This document shows positions 6,939 through 14,642 of a stretch of 21,788 nucleotides of DNA, one piece after another (within the stretch, counting starts at the first letter, position 1; each line of letters starts with the position of its first letter). The notes beneath the pieces were generated by a model, which saw only the letters and a list, made by a program, of their open reading frames with translations, was not told the DNA's origin and made no database searches. Location: the NCBI GenBank assembly GCA_002345025.1, contig DDUX01000004.1, positions 1 through 21,788 on the forward strand, written 5' to 3'. The position numbers and the translations under genes are program-made. The DNA is from Candidatus Accumulibacter iunctus (GTDB lineage Bacteria; Pseudomonadota; Gammaproteobacteria; Burkholderiales; Rhodocyclaceae).

Positions 6939-7958
6939 ATGGACGACAACAAGTCGAAGGCTCTGGCTGTGGCGCTGGCTCAGATCGAAAAGCAGTTTGG
7001 CAAGGGTTCGATCATGCGCATGGGCGAAGGGAGCGTGGTCAACGACATCCCCGTGGTCTCGACGGGATCTCTCGGTCTGGACATAGCCCTGGGCATTGGC
7101 GGTCTGCCGCGCGGCCGCGTGGTCGAAGTCTATGGGCCTGAATCGTCGGGCAAGACGACCCTGACGCTGCAGGTGATCGCCGAGATGCAGAAGATCGGTG
7201 GCACCGCGGCGTTCATCGATGCCGAGCACGCACTTGATCCCGGCTACGCGCAGAAGCTGGGGGTCAAGCTAGACGAGTTGCTGATTTCGCAGCCCGACAC
7301 CGGCGAACAGGCGCTCGAGATCGCCGACATGCTGGTACGTTCGGCAAGCGTCGACGTGGTGGTGATCGACTCGGTCGCGGCCCTGGTACCCAAGGCCGAA
7401 ATCGAAGGCGACATGGGCGATTCGCTGCCCGGCCTGCAGGCGCGCCTGATGAGTCAGGCGCTGCGCAAGCTGACCGCCAACATCAACCGCACCAATACCC
7501 TGGTGATCTTCATCAACCAGATCCGGATGAAGATCGGTGTCATGTTCGGCAGCCCGGAGACGACTACCGGCGGCAATGCCCTCAAGTTCTACGCTTCGGT
7601 GCGGCTCGACATCAGGCGCATCGGCAGCATCAAGAAGGGCGACGAGGTGATCGGCAACGAGACTCGGGTCAAGGTGGTGAAGAACAAGGTCGCGCCCCCG
7701 TTCCGCGAAGCAATCTTCGACATCCTGTATGGCGAGGGGACTTCGCGCGAAGGCGAGATCATCGAGCTCGGAGTGCTGCACAAGCTGGTCGACAAGTCGG
7801 GCTCCTGGTATTCCTACAATGGCGAGAAGATCGGGCAGGGCAAGGACAACGCCCGCGAGTTCCTCAGGAGCAAGCCGGACGTCGCCCGGGAAATCGAGAA
7901 TCGGATTCGCGCTGCGGTGAAGGTCCCATCGCCGGGCGCCGCCGTCCCTGCCGCCTGA
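6939..7958 (+). CDS. recA: Recombinase RecA
   Basis: RecA forms filaments on single-stranded DNA, drives homologous strand exchange, and stimulates LexA self-cleavage to switch on the SOS response. The start at 6939 gives the standard N-terminus MDDNKSKALAVALAQIEKQFG and 339 residues, and has AAGGA nine bases upstream; an in-frame extension to 6849 would run into the LexA box. The Walker A loop is GPESSGKTT (66-74). Further signatures are FIDAEHALDP, VVVIDSVAALVPKAEIEG, the DNA-binding loop region around SQALRKLTANI, and NQIRMKIGVMFGSPETTTGGNALKFY. It is followed by recX after ten bases. Confidence 0.99.
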   Translation: MDDNKSKALAVALAQIEKQFGKGSIMRMGEGSVVNDIPVVSTGSLGLDIALGIGGLPRGRVVEVYGPESSGKTTLTLQVIAEMQKIGGTAAFIDAEHALDPGYAQKLGVKLDELLISQPDTGEQALEIADMLVRSASVDVVVIDSVAALVPKAEIEGDMGDSLPGLQARLMSQALRKLTANINRTNTLVIFINQIRMKIGVMFGSPETTTGGNALKFYASVRLDIRRIGSIKKGDEVIGNETRVKVVKNKVAPPFREAIFDILYGEGTSREGEIIELGVLHKLVDKSGSWYSYNGEKIGQGKDNAREFLRSKPDVAREIENRIRAAVKVPSPGAAVPAA

Positions 7959-7968
7959 TGCCCGCTTG

Positions 7969-8418
7969 ATGTCGGACGCGCTGCGGGAACGCGCCGTGCG
8001 CCTGCTTGCGCGTCGCGAGCACACTCGCCGGGAGTTGATGAGCAAGCTCGCCTCGCCGGTAGAGAGTCCGCAGGAGCTGTCGGCAGTGCTCGATGACCTC
8101 AGCAGCAGCGGTCTGCTATCCGATGAGCGTTACGCCAGCAGCCGCCTTCGGGCGCGCGCCACACGCTTTGGTGATGCTCGGCTGGCGCATGAACTGCGGG
8201 CGAAGGGCGTTGCCGAAGAGCTGGTGACGGCAGCGCTGACGGCAGCAGAAGACGAACTGACACGAGCACAGCGCGTCTGGCAGCGACGCTTCGGGCAGCA
8301 ACCGGCGTCCCCTGACGATGCCGCGGAGCGCGCGCGGCAGACGCGTTTCCTGGCTGCGCGGGGGTTTTCTGCCGAGACCATCCGGTGCGTACTGCGTGCC
8401 CCTCCTGAAGACGAGTGA
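7969..8418 (+). CDS. recX: Regulatory protein RecX
   Basis: RecX binds RecA filaments and limits their growth. The 149-residue protein has the family's repeated three-helix pattern: a first unit RAVRLLARREHTRRELMSKL, a second with LDDLSSSGLLSDERYASSRLRARA and FGDARLAHELRAKGVAEELV, and a third near the C-terminus with RFLAARGFSAETIRCVL. The position directly after recA is the usual one and supports the call. The ATG at 7969 is ten bases after the recA stop; a TTG immediately before it is an alternative. The stop is two bases before the lptB ATG. Confidence 0.93.
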   Translation: MSDALRERAVRLLARREHTRRELMSKLASPVESPQELSAVLDDLSSSGLLSDERYASSRLRARATRFGDARLAHELRAKGVAEELVTAALTAAEDELTRAQRVWQRRFGQQPASPDDAAERARQTRFLAARGFSAETIRCVLRAPPEDE

Positions 8419-8420
8419 AC

Positions 8421-9155
8421 ATGTCCGAAAAGCAGAGTACCCTGTCCACGATCATGCTGAACAAGCGCTACAAGGCGCGCACGGTCGTCCACGACGTTTC
8501 GTTCAACGTCGCCAGCGGCGAGGTCGTCGGCCTGCTCGGCCCGAATGGCGCCGGCAAGACCACCTGCTTCTACATGGTGGTTGGTCTGGTGGCCTGCGAC
8601 GGCGGTGAGGTTCGCCTCGACGGTGTCGAGCTGACCCACCTGCCGATCCACAAGCGCGCCCGACTCGGCCTGTCGTACCTGCCGCAGGAGGCTTCGGTCT
8701 TCCGCAAGCTGACGGTCAGCGAGAACATCCGGGCGGTGCTCGAGCTGCAGCGACTGCCTGCAGTGCAGATCGAGGAGCGCAGCGAACTCCTGCTCGAAGA
8801 GCTGCACATCGGTCATCTGCGGGCAAACCCGGCGACGTCGCTCTCGGGCGGAGAGCGACGACGGGTGGAAATCGCTCGCGCGCTGGCCACCGAACCGCGT
8901 TTCATCCTGCTCGACGAGCCGTTCGCCGGAGTCGATCCGATTGCCGTCCTGGACATCCAGAGGATCATCCGCTTTCTGAAGGAGCGCGGCATCGGCGTGC
9001 TGATCACCGACCACAACGTTCGCGAGACACTGGGCATCTGCGACCACGCCTACATCATCAATGAGGGGAGCGTCCTCGCCGCTGGCCGTCCGGACGAAAT
9101 CATCTATAATGAAAACGTGCGCAAGGTGTATCTGGGCGAGAATTTCCGCCTCTAA
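8421..9155 (+). CDS. lptB: LPS export ABC transporter ATP-binding protein LptB
   Basis: LptB is the cytoplasmic ATPase that, with LptF, LptG and LptC, extracts lipopolysaccharide from the inner membrane for transport to the outer membrane. All ABC ATPase motifs are intact: Walker A GPNGAGKTT (40-48), signature LSGGERRRVEIARALA (141-156), Walker B FILLDEPF (161-168) and switch His198 (TDHNVRE). The C-terminus NVRKVYLGENFRL is typical of LptB. An in-frame GTG at 8415 overlapping the recX stop (GTGA) is an alternative start. LptB is usually encoded after lptC-lptA; here the upstream partner is recX, while rpoN follows as usual. Confidence 0.96.
   Translation: MSEKQSTLSTIMLNKRYKARTVVHDVSFNVASGEVVGLLGPNGAGKTTCFYMVVGLVACDGGEVRLDGVELTHLPIHKRARLGLSYLPQEASVFRKLTVSENIRAVLELQRLPAVQIEERSELLLEELHIGHLRANPATSLSGGERRRVEIARALATEPRFILLDEPFAGVDPIAVLDIQRIIRFLKERGIGVLITDHNVRETLGICDHAYIINEGSVLAAGRPDEIIYNENVRKVYLGENFRL
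9082..9110 (+). promoter_or_regulatory. Candidate promoter inside the 3' end of lptB, ahead of rpoN
   Basis: A consensus -10 hexamer TATAAT lies at 9105-9110, with CTGGCC at 9082-9087 as a possible -35 (three of six matches) at 17-base spacing. It would start a transcript around 9117, about 120 bases before the rpoN ATG. The hexamer also encodes conserved LptB residues (Ile-Tyr-Asn), so it could be coincidental. Confidence 0.35.
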
Positions 9156-9236
9156 TCGCGACAGCCCTTCGGTGATGATCCGAGAACCAGACGGGCAGTC
9201 TACCGTGCCAGTACGGAGACTCACCCGGTTCCGAAC

Positions 9237-10664
9237 ATGAAGCCATCCCTCCAGCTCAAGCTAACCCAGCATCTTGCGTTGACCCCACAGTTGCAGCAGT
9301 CGATCCGGCTGCTGCAACTGTCGACGGTCGAACTGGAGCACGAGCTGGAGAAATTCCTGCAGGACAACCCGCTGCTCGAGCGGGCCGAGGATTACCCACC
9401 GCCCGAGGCGCTGCAGGGCGAGCACGCCGAGAGCGAGTTCCCGTCGAACGAGCCGAGTGCCGAGGCGGCGCTCGGCTCGGCCACTGGTGATGAAGACGGC
9501 TGGCCGGACGAGTACTTCGGAAGCGCCGGCTCCGCAGGTTCTTTCGATGGTGACGATGACGCCGACAACGACTACCAGGATGTGCAGGCAGCAACCGTCT
9601 CGCTGCGCGACCATCTCCTGTGGCAACTGGCTCTGACCTCGATCACAGAGAGGGACCGGGTTCTCGTCGGCTATCTGATCGACGCCCTCGACGACGACGG
9701 CTACCTGTCGCAGCCACTCGAAGAGATCGCGCAGGCGATGCCCGACGAGTTCGACGTCGACGTGGACGATCTGCAGATCGCCCTAATGTACCTGCAGAAC
9801 CTGGACCCGACCGGCGTCGGCGCGCGTAGTGCCCAGGAGTGCCTGGCGCTGCAGCTGGCAGCAATGCCGCCCGACCTGACCACCCGCCTGGCGCAGGACA
9901 TCGTCCTGCACCATCTCGACCTGCTGGCCAGCCACGACTTCGCTCGCCTGAAGAAGCAGACGGGCGCTGACGACGAAGCGCTGCGAACGGCCCACCTGCT
10001 GATCTGCAGCCTCACGCCGCGGCCGGGTGCTGCCTATGCGAGCACGGAGACGCGCTATATCGTCCCTGATGTCGTCGTCCGCAAGATCCGGGGGCAGTGG
10101 TCGGCAAGCGTCAATGGCGAAGCCTTTCCCCGCCTGCGGATCAACAGCCTGTACGCCCAGATCCTTTCCCGCCAGCGCGGCTCGGGACTGTCCGTGCAGT
10201 TGCAGGAAGCGCGCTGGCTGATCAGAAATGTGCAACAACGGTTTGACACGATCCTGCGGGTGGCGCAGGCTATTGTCGACAGGCAGCGCCAGTTCCTCGA
10301 ACACGGTGAAGTCGCCATGCGGCCGCTGGTTCTGCGCGAGATTGCCGAAACGCTGGGGCTGCACGAGTCGACCATTTCGCGCGTGACAACCCAGAAGTAC
10401 ATGGCGACGCCGCGCGGGATTTTCGAACTGAAGTACTTCTTTGGCAGTCACGTCGGTACCGAAGCCGGCGGAGCCTGTTCGGCAACGGCGATCCGTGCGC
10501 TCATCAAGCAGATGATTGCCACGGAGGAACCGACGAAGCCTCTCTCGGATGGCCAGATATCCGAGGTTCTTGGTCAGCAGGGCATTGTTGTCGCACGGCG
10601 AACAATTGCAAAATACCGTGAGTCGCTCAATATCCCGCCGGTCAATTTACGCAAGTCCATTTAG
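9237..10664 (+). CDS. rpoN: RNA polymerase sigma-54 factor
   Basis: RpoN directs RNA polymerase to -24/-12 promoters that need AAA+ activators, typically for nitrogen, carbon-storage and motility genes. The 475-residue protein has the Gln/Leu-rich activator-interaction region I at the start (MKPSLQLKLTQHLALTPQLQQ), an acidic region II (about 50-125, rich in Asp and Glu), the core-binding region, the helix-turn-helix block around LREIAETLGLHESTISRVTT, and the RpoN box ARRTIAKYRE at 453-462, which recognises the -24 element. It begins 81 bases after lptB with no strong ribosome binding site. hpf follows 16 bases after its stop, the usual neighbour. Confidence 0.98.
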   Translation: MKPSLQLKLTQHLALTPQLQQSIRLLQLSTVELEHELEKFLQDNPLLERAEDYPPPEALQGEHAESEFPSNEPSAEAALGSATGDEDGWPDEYFGSAGSAGSFDGDDDADNDYQDVQAATVSLRDHLLWQLALTSITERDRVLVGYLIDALDDDGYLSQPLEEIAQAMPDEFDVDVDDLQIALMYLQNLDPTGVGARSAQECLALQLAAMPPDLTTRLAQDIVLHHLDLLASHDFARLKKQTGADDEALRTAHLLICSLTPRPGAAYASTETRYIVPDVVVRKIRGQWSASVNGEAFPRLRINSLYAQILSRQRGSGLSVQLQEARWLIRNVQQRFDTILRVAQAIVDRQRQFLEHGEVAMRPLVLREIAETLGLHESTISRVTTQKYMATPRGIFELKYFFGSHVGTEAGGACSATAIRALIKQMIATEEPTKPLSDGQISEVLGQQGIVVARRTIAKYRESLNIPPVNLRKSI

Positions 10665-10680
10665 AAAAAGGAGCCACACC

Positions 10681-11007
10681 ATGAACCTGCAAGTCAGTGG
10701 ACACCACCTCGAGGTAACCCCGGCGCTGCACGACTACGTCACCGGCAAGCTCGAACGAATCACCCGCCATTTCGACAACGTGATTGACGTCAGCGTGATT
10801 CTTTCGGTGGACAAGCTGAAGCAGAAGGCCGAAGTGACCGTTCACCTGGCCGGCAAGGATGTCTATGTCGAATCGGTTGACGAGGATCTCTACGCAGCGG
10901 TCGACGGCCTGGTGGACAAGCTGGAACGTCAGGTGCAGAAGTACAAGCAGAAACTGCAGGATCATCATCGCGGCAACAAGATTACCGATCACATCGTTGC
11001 CGAGTGA
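10681..11007 (+). CDS. hpf: Ribosome hibernation promoting factor, short form
   Basis: HPF binds the decoding centre of the 30S subunit in stationary phase and promotes formation of inactive 100S ribosomes. The 108-residue protein opens MNLQVSGHHLEVTPALHDYV and carries the conserved KLERITRHFDNVIDVSVIL and ADLYAAVDGLVDKLERQ-type region (here DLYAAVDGLVDKLERQVQKY). The C-terminal dimerisation domain of long HPF is absent, as in other proteobacterial short forms. AAGGAG at 10668-10673, seven bases upstream, firmly supports the ATG at 10681. It sits directly downstream of rpoN, and a strong terminator follows. Confidence 0.96.
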   Translation: MNLQVSGHHLEVTPALHDYVTGKLERITRHFDNVIDVSVILSVDKLKQKAEVTVHLAGKDVYVESVDEDLYAAVDGLVDKLERQVQKYKQKLQDHHRGNKITDHIVAE

Positions 11008-11024
11008 CCTTCAGCGCATTGGCA

Positions 11025-11066
11025 CCCGGATGATCGCTAGCCGGATCGTCCGGGTTTTCCCTTTTT
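11025..11066 (+). terminator. Rho-independent terminator between hpf and ptsN
   Basis: CCCGGATGATC (11025-11035) pairs with GATCGTCCGGG (11044-11054) in an 11-bp stem with one T-G wobble and an eight-base loop. It is followed by TTTT, CCC and TTTTT (11055-11066). This is the best intrinsic terminator in the window. It begins 18 bases after the hpf stop and ends 35 bases before the ptsN ATG. Confidence 0.85.
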
Positions 11067-11100
11067 CGCTAGCACACGTTTGCCATTCAGGTCTTGTCGC

Positions 11101-11553
11101 ATGAGCCATATCACCCAACTACTTCCCCTCGAGAACATCATTCTTGATCTCGACGTCAGCAGCAAGAAGCGCGCTTTCGAACACGTCGGACTCCTGTTCG
11201 AGAACTATCTCGGCATCGCTCGCAGCACGGTGTTCGACAGCCTCTTTGCACGCGAGAAGCTCGGATCGACCGGGCTTGGCCAGGGCGTTGCCATCCCGCA
11301 CGGGCGGATCAAGGGTCTGAAGGATGCCACGGGTGCTTTCCTGCGCCTGGCCGCTCCGGTTCCCTTCGACTCTCCCGATGGCAAACCGGTGGCGCTGCTT
11401 TTCATCCTGCTCGTTCCCGAGGTGGCGACCGAGCAGCACCTGCAGATACTCTCCGAACTGGCGCAGCACTTTTCGGATCGCAGTTGTCGGGAAGCCCTCA
11501 GCAAGGCCCCCGACGCGCAAACCATCCGACAGATCTTCGCTGCCGGGCCATGA
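11101..11553 (+). CDS. ptsN: Nitrogen-regulatory PTS protein EIIA(Ntr)
   Basis: PtsN is the output phosphoprotein of the nitrogen PTS. Its phosphorylation state regulates targets such as potassium transport and metabolic enzymes rather than sugar uptake. The 150-residue protein is a PTS EIIA type-2 domain: it opens with ITQLLPLENIILDLDVSSKK and carries the active-site motif GVAIPHGR with His67 as the expected phosphorylated residue, then PVALLFILLVPE. The ATG at 11101 is preferred over an in-frame TTG at 11080; only a weak AGGT precedes it. The stop overlaps the hprK start (ATGA), so the two are coupled. Confidence 0.96.
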   Translation: MSHITQLLPLENIILDLDVSSKKRAFEHVGLLFENYLGIARSTVFDSLFAREKLGSTGLGQGVAIPHGRIKGLKDATGAFLRLAAPVPFDSPDGKPVALLFILLVPEVATEQHLQILSELAQHFSDRSCREALSKAPDAQTIRQIFAAGP

Positions 11554-12494
11554 ACGCCCAGCGTCAGTTCAGTGTGGTCCAGCTCTACGAGGACCATCGC
11601 GAGAAGCTGAAGCTGACCTGGGTCGTCGCCGTCGGCGTGGACCGACAGATCGCACTTCGCGACCAGGGCTATTTTGGTGCCGAGGTTGTTGGTCACCTCA
11701 ATCTGATCCACCCGGAACGTCTGCAGGTGATCGGCCGCGCCGAGAACGATTGGGGCACTCGCGTCAGTGCCGAACGCTTGCGCAACCAGGTTCGCGAACT
11801 GATGGCGGCACGGCCGCCGGCGCTGATCGTCGCCGACGATGTCGAGGTGCTGCCGGCAATCAATGAGGCCTGCGTGGCGACGTCGACGCCCTTGTTCGTC
11901 AGTCCGAAACCCTGTTCGGCGGTGATCGACCTCTTGCGTATCTATCTTTCGCGTCGACTGGCGGGTTCGACGTCGATGCACGGCGTGCTGATGGATGTTT
12001 TCGGAATGGGGGTGCTGATCACCGGTGACTCGGGGGTCGGCAAGAGCGAACTCGCACTCGAACTGATCACCCGTGGGCACGGTCTGGTTGCCGACGATGT
12101 CGTGGAGCTGGCATGCATCGCCCCGATGACGATCGAAGGGCGATGTCCGAGCATGCTGCGTGACTATCTCGAAGTGCGCGGGCTGGGTCTGCTCAACATT
12201 CGCACCATCTTCGGCGAGACTGCCTCGCGCCGCCGCATGAAACTCAAGCTGATCGTGCACCTGCAACGGCCGATCAGCCGTTCCGACGGGCCACGCCTGC
12301 CGCTCGATGCGCAGACGCAAGACATCCTGGGGGTTGCCATACGCAAGGTGGTGATTCCGGTCGCTGCCGGACGCAACATCGCCGTTCTCCTCGAGGCTGC
12401 GGTACGCAACAGCATCCTGCAGTTGCGCGGCATCGACAGCATGAGCGATTTCATCAACCGCCAGCAGCAGGCCCTGCTTGACGACGAACTCTAG
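11550..12494 (+). CDS. hprK: HPr kinase/phosphorylase
   Basis: HprK phosphorylates and dephosphorylates a serine of the PTS carrier HPr in response to metabolic state. The 314-residue protein has the N-terminal family domain (about 5-130), MHG with His144, the P-loop GDSGVGKS (159-166), RGHGLVADD (175-183) and the HprK signature LEVRGLGLLNI, so both activities should be intact. The ATG at 11550 overlaps the ptsN stop by four bases. Linkage of hprK to ptsN is characteristic of betaproteobacteria. The rapZ and ptsH/ptsI genes often found downstream are not here; an unrelated small gene follows. Confidence 0.96.
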   Translation: MNAQRQFSVVQLYEDHREKLKLTWVVAVGVDRQIALRDQGYFGAEVVGHLNLIHPERLQVIGRAENDWGTRVSAERLRNQVRELMAARPPALIVADDVEVLPAINEACVATSTPLFVSPKPCSAVIDLLRIYLSRRLAGSTSMHGVLMDVFGMGVLITGDSGVGKSELALELITRGHGLVADDVVELACIAPMTIEGRCPSMLRDYLEVRGLGLLNIRTIFGETASRRRMKLKLIVHLQRPISRSDGPRLPLDAQTQDILGVAIRKVVIPVAAGRNIAVLLEAAVRNSILQLRGIDSMSDFINRQQQALLDDEL

Positions 12495-12538
12495 CAATGG
12501 CCTAATCAGCACTCGACATCAACCCAAGGAGAAGCGCC

Positions 12539-12859
12539 GTGAAAGCCGTCATCGCCCTTGTTGCACTCGCCGTTTACGCCAGCAGCGCGCTTGCTGTCGA
12601 AGAAAAGAAGGAAGCATCGCCCGCACAGAAGGCGCAGCAAGAGAAGATGAAGGCCTGCAATGCCGAGGCTGGCGAGAAGGGTCTCAAGGGTGACGAGCGC
12701 AAGAGCTTCATGAGTACCTGCCTCGGAGCCAAGCCGGCCGCGCCCGCGACGCAACAGGAGAAGATGAAGAACTGCAACGCCGAAGCCGGTAGCAAGGAGC
12801 TCAAGGGTGACGAGCGCAAGAAATTCATGAGCGAGTGCCTGAAGGGGAGCCCGAGCTAG
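12539..12859 (+). CDS. PsiF-repeat periplasmic protein
   Basis: The 106-residue protein has a signal peptide (MKAVIALVALAVYASSALA, probably cleaved before VEEKK). Two copies of a PsiF-type repeat follow, each with the pattern QQEKMK-x-CNAEAG-x-K-x-LKGDERK-x-FMS-x-CL. Each copy holds two Cys that could form a disulfide in the periplasm. The family takes its name from the phosphate-starvation-inducible psiF gene of E. coli, and its function is unknown. The start is GTG at 12539, supported by AAGGAG at 12526-12531. It lies 44 bases after hprK in the same direction and may be independently transcribed. Two repeats are normal for the family. Confidence 0.88.
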   Translation: MKAVIALVALAVYASSALAVEEKKEASPAQKAQQEKMKACNAEAGEKGLKGDERKSFMSTCLGAKPAAPATQQEKMKNCNAEAGSKELKGDERKKFMSECLKGSPS

Positions 12860-12979
12860 ACAGCCGCGACGAGTGGCGGCCGGCATCGTCCGCTGGCTGG
12901 CCGTCGGGGCGAACGCCATCGTCCGGCACGTTGCGCCACATCGCAGCACGGCTCTTCGGTGCCGCCGCTACCGCGCCAG

Positions 12980-13360
12980 TCAATCGACGGCGCGACTCCC
13001 GTGGCCGGGGAGCTTGAGCATTCGCGGGGGCAGACAGACGACGTAGCCCCGTTGATGGTGCCGCAGCAAACGATGCAGACGCCGCTCGGCATCCGCGTGG
13101 CTGCTGCAGGAATGGTGCAGCAATGCGTTGCATGCTGCCCAGCGGCCGCTCTCGGTGCGCAGCACGACGACCGGCCGGCCGCCGTCGATCGTGGTGAGCA
13201 GACAGTCCGGCTCGTGCGCCAGCCACGATGCGGCGAGCAGATCCATCGCTTCGCCGCGCGGGACGGTCAGCGCCAGCAGGGCGTCGAGCGCTGAGTCGAG
13301 CTCGGCGCGAACGATTGCCGGAAAGTAGGCCTGCGCAGGTTGCATGGCCGCGTGTCTCAT
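12980..13360 (-). CDS. Hypothetical protein, unknown function
   Basis: This 126-codon minus-strand frame is convergent with psiF and divergent from the flavin hydroxylase. I do not recognise it. Codon choice looks genuine: third positions are strongly G/C, with the CTG, CTC, GCC, GCG and GTC preference of neighbouring genes. The protein has a balanced composition with alternating helical and strand-like stretches, for example ALDALLALTVPRGEAMDLLA and GRPVVVLRTESGRWAACNALL, and a basic His/Arg-rich C-terminal third. No signal peptide or membrane segment is seen. A second ATG at 13345 is an alternative start; neither has a good ribosome binding site. A competing Arg-rich frame on the same strand looks like a shadow. 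Confidence 0.55.
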   Translation of the reverse strand: MRHAAMQPAQAYFPAIVRAELDSALDALLALTVPRGEAMDLLAASWLAHEPDCLLTTIDGGRPVVVLRTESGRWAACNALLHHSCSSHADAERRLHRLLRHHQRGYVVCLPPRMLKLPGHGSRAVD

Positions 13361-13444
13361 GAACGGAATTGTCCATCATCCTGGCCGGTTGGTGCGCTTT
13401 GCTGTCCGGCAGGCTCGACCTGTCTCTTTGTCCGGATCAACTGC

Positions 13445-14614
13445 ATGCCAGTCAGCGACTTCGACGTCCTCATAGTAGGTGGTGGCCTGGCAGGCCTGTC
13501 GCTGGCCTGTGCGCTGCGCGACACCCGCCTGCGGGTGGCTCTCGTCGAGCGGCAGCCGCCGCGACCAGCCGACGGCTGGGACGCACGCGTCTATGCCATT
13601 TCGCCGGCGAACAGCCGTTTCCTGCAGGATATCGGCATCTGGAAGCACCTGCCCGGCGAGCGTCTGGGTGCGATCTCCGCGATGAAGATCCATGGCGATG
13701 GCGGTGCGGAACTCGATTTCTCGGCCTACGAGGCGGGCGTCGACGCGCTCGGCTGGGTTCTCGAATCGTCGGTGATGGCCTGCGAACTGTGGGAGAACGC
13801 CAAGCGCCAGGGCAACCTGACGCTGTTCTGCCCGGCAGTGCCCGCAGCCATCGAGATCGGTGCCAGAGCCGCGTCGCTCACGCTCGGCGACGACCGGCGA
13901 ATAGCGGCGCGATTGGTCGTCGCTGCCGACGGGCGTGATTCCTGGGTGCGGGATCAGGTCGGTCTGCGGGCCATTGACACCCCCTACGGAGAGCTGGGGC
14001 TGGTCGCCAATTTCGCTTGCCAGTTGCCGCACCGCGGGGTCGCACGGCAGTGGTTCCGCCACGACGGCGTGCTCGCCTGGCTGCCGCTCGCCGGCGACCG
14101 CATCTCGATCGTCTGGTCTACGCCTGAAGAACATGCCCGCCAGCTCCTGGGCCTGGCGGCCGACACGCTGGCCAGCCGCGTTGCCGCTGCCGGCGACAGC
14201 GCGCTGGGCGCGTTCACTCCGTTGACGCCAGCGGCAGCGTTTCCCTTGCGGTTGCTGCAGGTGCCGCAGACCGTCGCACCGCGTGTTGCGCTCGTCGGCG
14301 ACGCGGCGCACGGCATCCATCCGCTGTCCGGTCACGGCATCAACCTCGGCTTCCAGGATGCACGAGCCCTGGCCAGTCTGCTGGCTACGCTTGCGGAGTG
14401 GCAGGATGTCGGCAATCTGCGTTTCCTGCGGCGCTATCAGCGGCAACGGCGGGAGGAGACCCTGCTGATGCAGACGACGACGCATGCCTTGCACCACCTT
14501 TTCGGGACTGGCGTGCCGGGGCTCAGGACCTTGCGCAACGCCGGAATGAAACTGACGAACGCCCTGCCGGTCCTAAAGCAGTTGCTTGTGCAGTACGCCA
14601 TTGGCGCCTTCTGA
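13445..14614 (+). CDS. UbiH/UbiF/COQ6-family FAD-dependent hydroxylase (probably ubiquinone biosynthesis)
   Basis: This is a class A flavin monooxygenase, most likely one of the ring hydroxylases of ubiquinone synthesis. It has the N-terminal FAD dinucleotide-binding fold (FDVLIVGGGLAGLSLACAL, GGGLAG at 12-17), an ARVYAISPANSRFL block typical of the Ubi hydroxylases, and the second FAD motif VALVGDAAHGIHPLSGHGIN followed by LGFQDARALA (about 285-305). At 389 residues the length fits. The ATG at 13445 starts the usual short lead into the first strand; upstream in-frame codons are not family-like. The sequence alone does not tell which ring position it hydroxylates, so no symbol is given. dsbC follows after 28 bases. 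Confidence 0.88.
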   Translation: MPVSDFDVLIVGGGLAGLSLACALRDTRLRVALVERQPPRPADGWDARVYAISPANSRFLQDIGIWKHLPGERLGAISAMKIHGDGGAELDFSAYEAGVDALGWVLESSVMACELWENAKRQGNLTLFCPAVPAAIEIGARAASLTLGDDRRIAARLVVAADGRDSWVRDQVGLRAIDTPYGELGLVANFACQLPHRGVARQWFRHDGVLAWLPLAGDRISIVWSTPEEHARQLLGLAADTLASRVAAAGDSALGAFTPLTPAAAFPLRLLQVPQTVAPRVALVGDAAHGIHPLSGHGINLGFQDARALASLLATLAEWQDVGNLRFLRRYQRQRREETLLMQTTTHALHHLFGTGVPGLRTLRNAGMKLTNALPVLKQLLVQYAIGAF

Positions 14615-14642
14615 CCACTCATCATCATCCGGAGACAGACCA

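Noticed and set aside
9175..9240. 21-residue frame ending in an ATGA overlap with rpoN
   Set aside because: It has no ribosome binding site and is Arg-rich; unlike the mini-ORF in the liu operon there is nothing beyond the overlap to support it.
10584..10606. ATTGTT...AACAAT inverted repeat before hpf
   Set aside because: It falls in codons for the conserved RpoN box region and has an 11-base spacer; protein constraint explains it well enough.
11020..11037. Sigma-54-like TGGCAC element near the hpf-ptsN junction
   Set aside because: The -24 half matches, but at the correct spacing the -12 half reads TGAT instead of TTGC; it is also part of the terminator stem.
12825..13379. 184-codon Arg/Ala/Ser-rich frame on the minus strand
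   Set aside because: It overlaps the better 126-residue frame on the same strand, extends into psiF, and has shadow-like composition.
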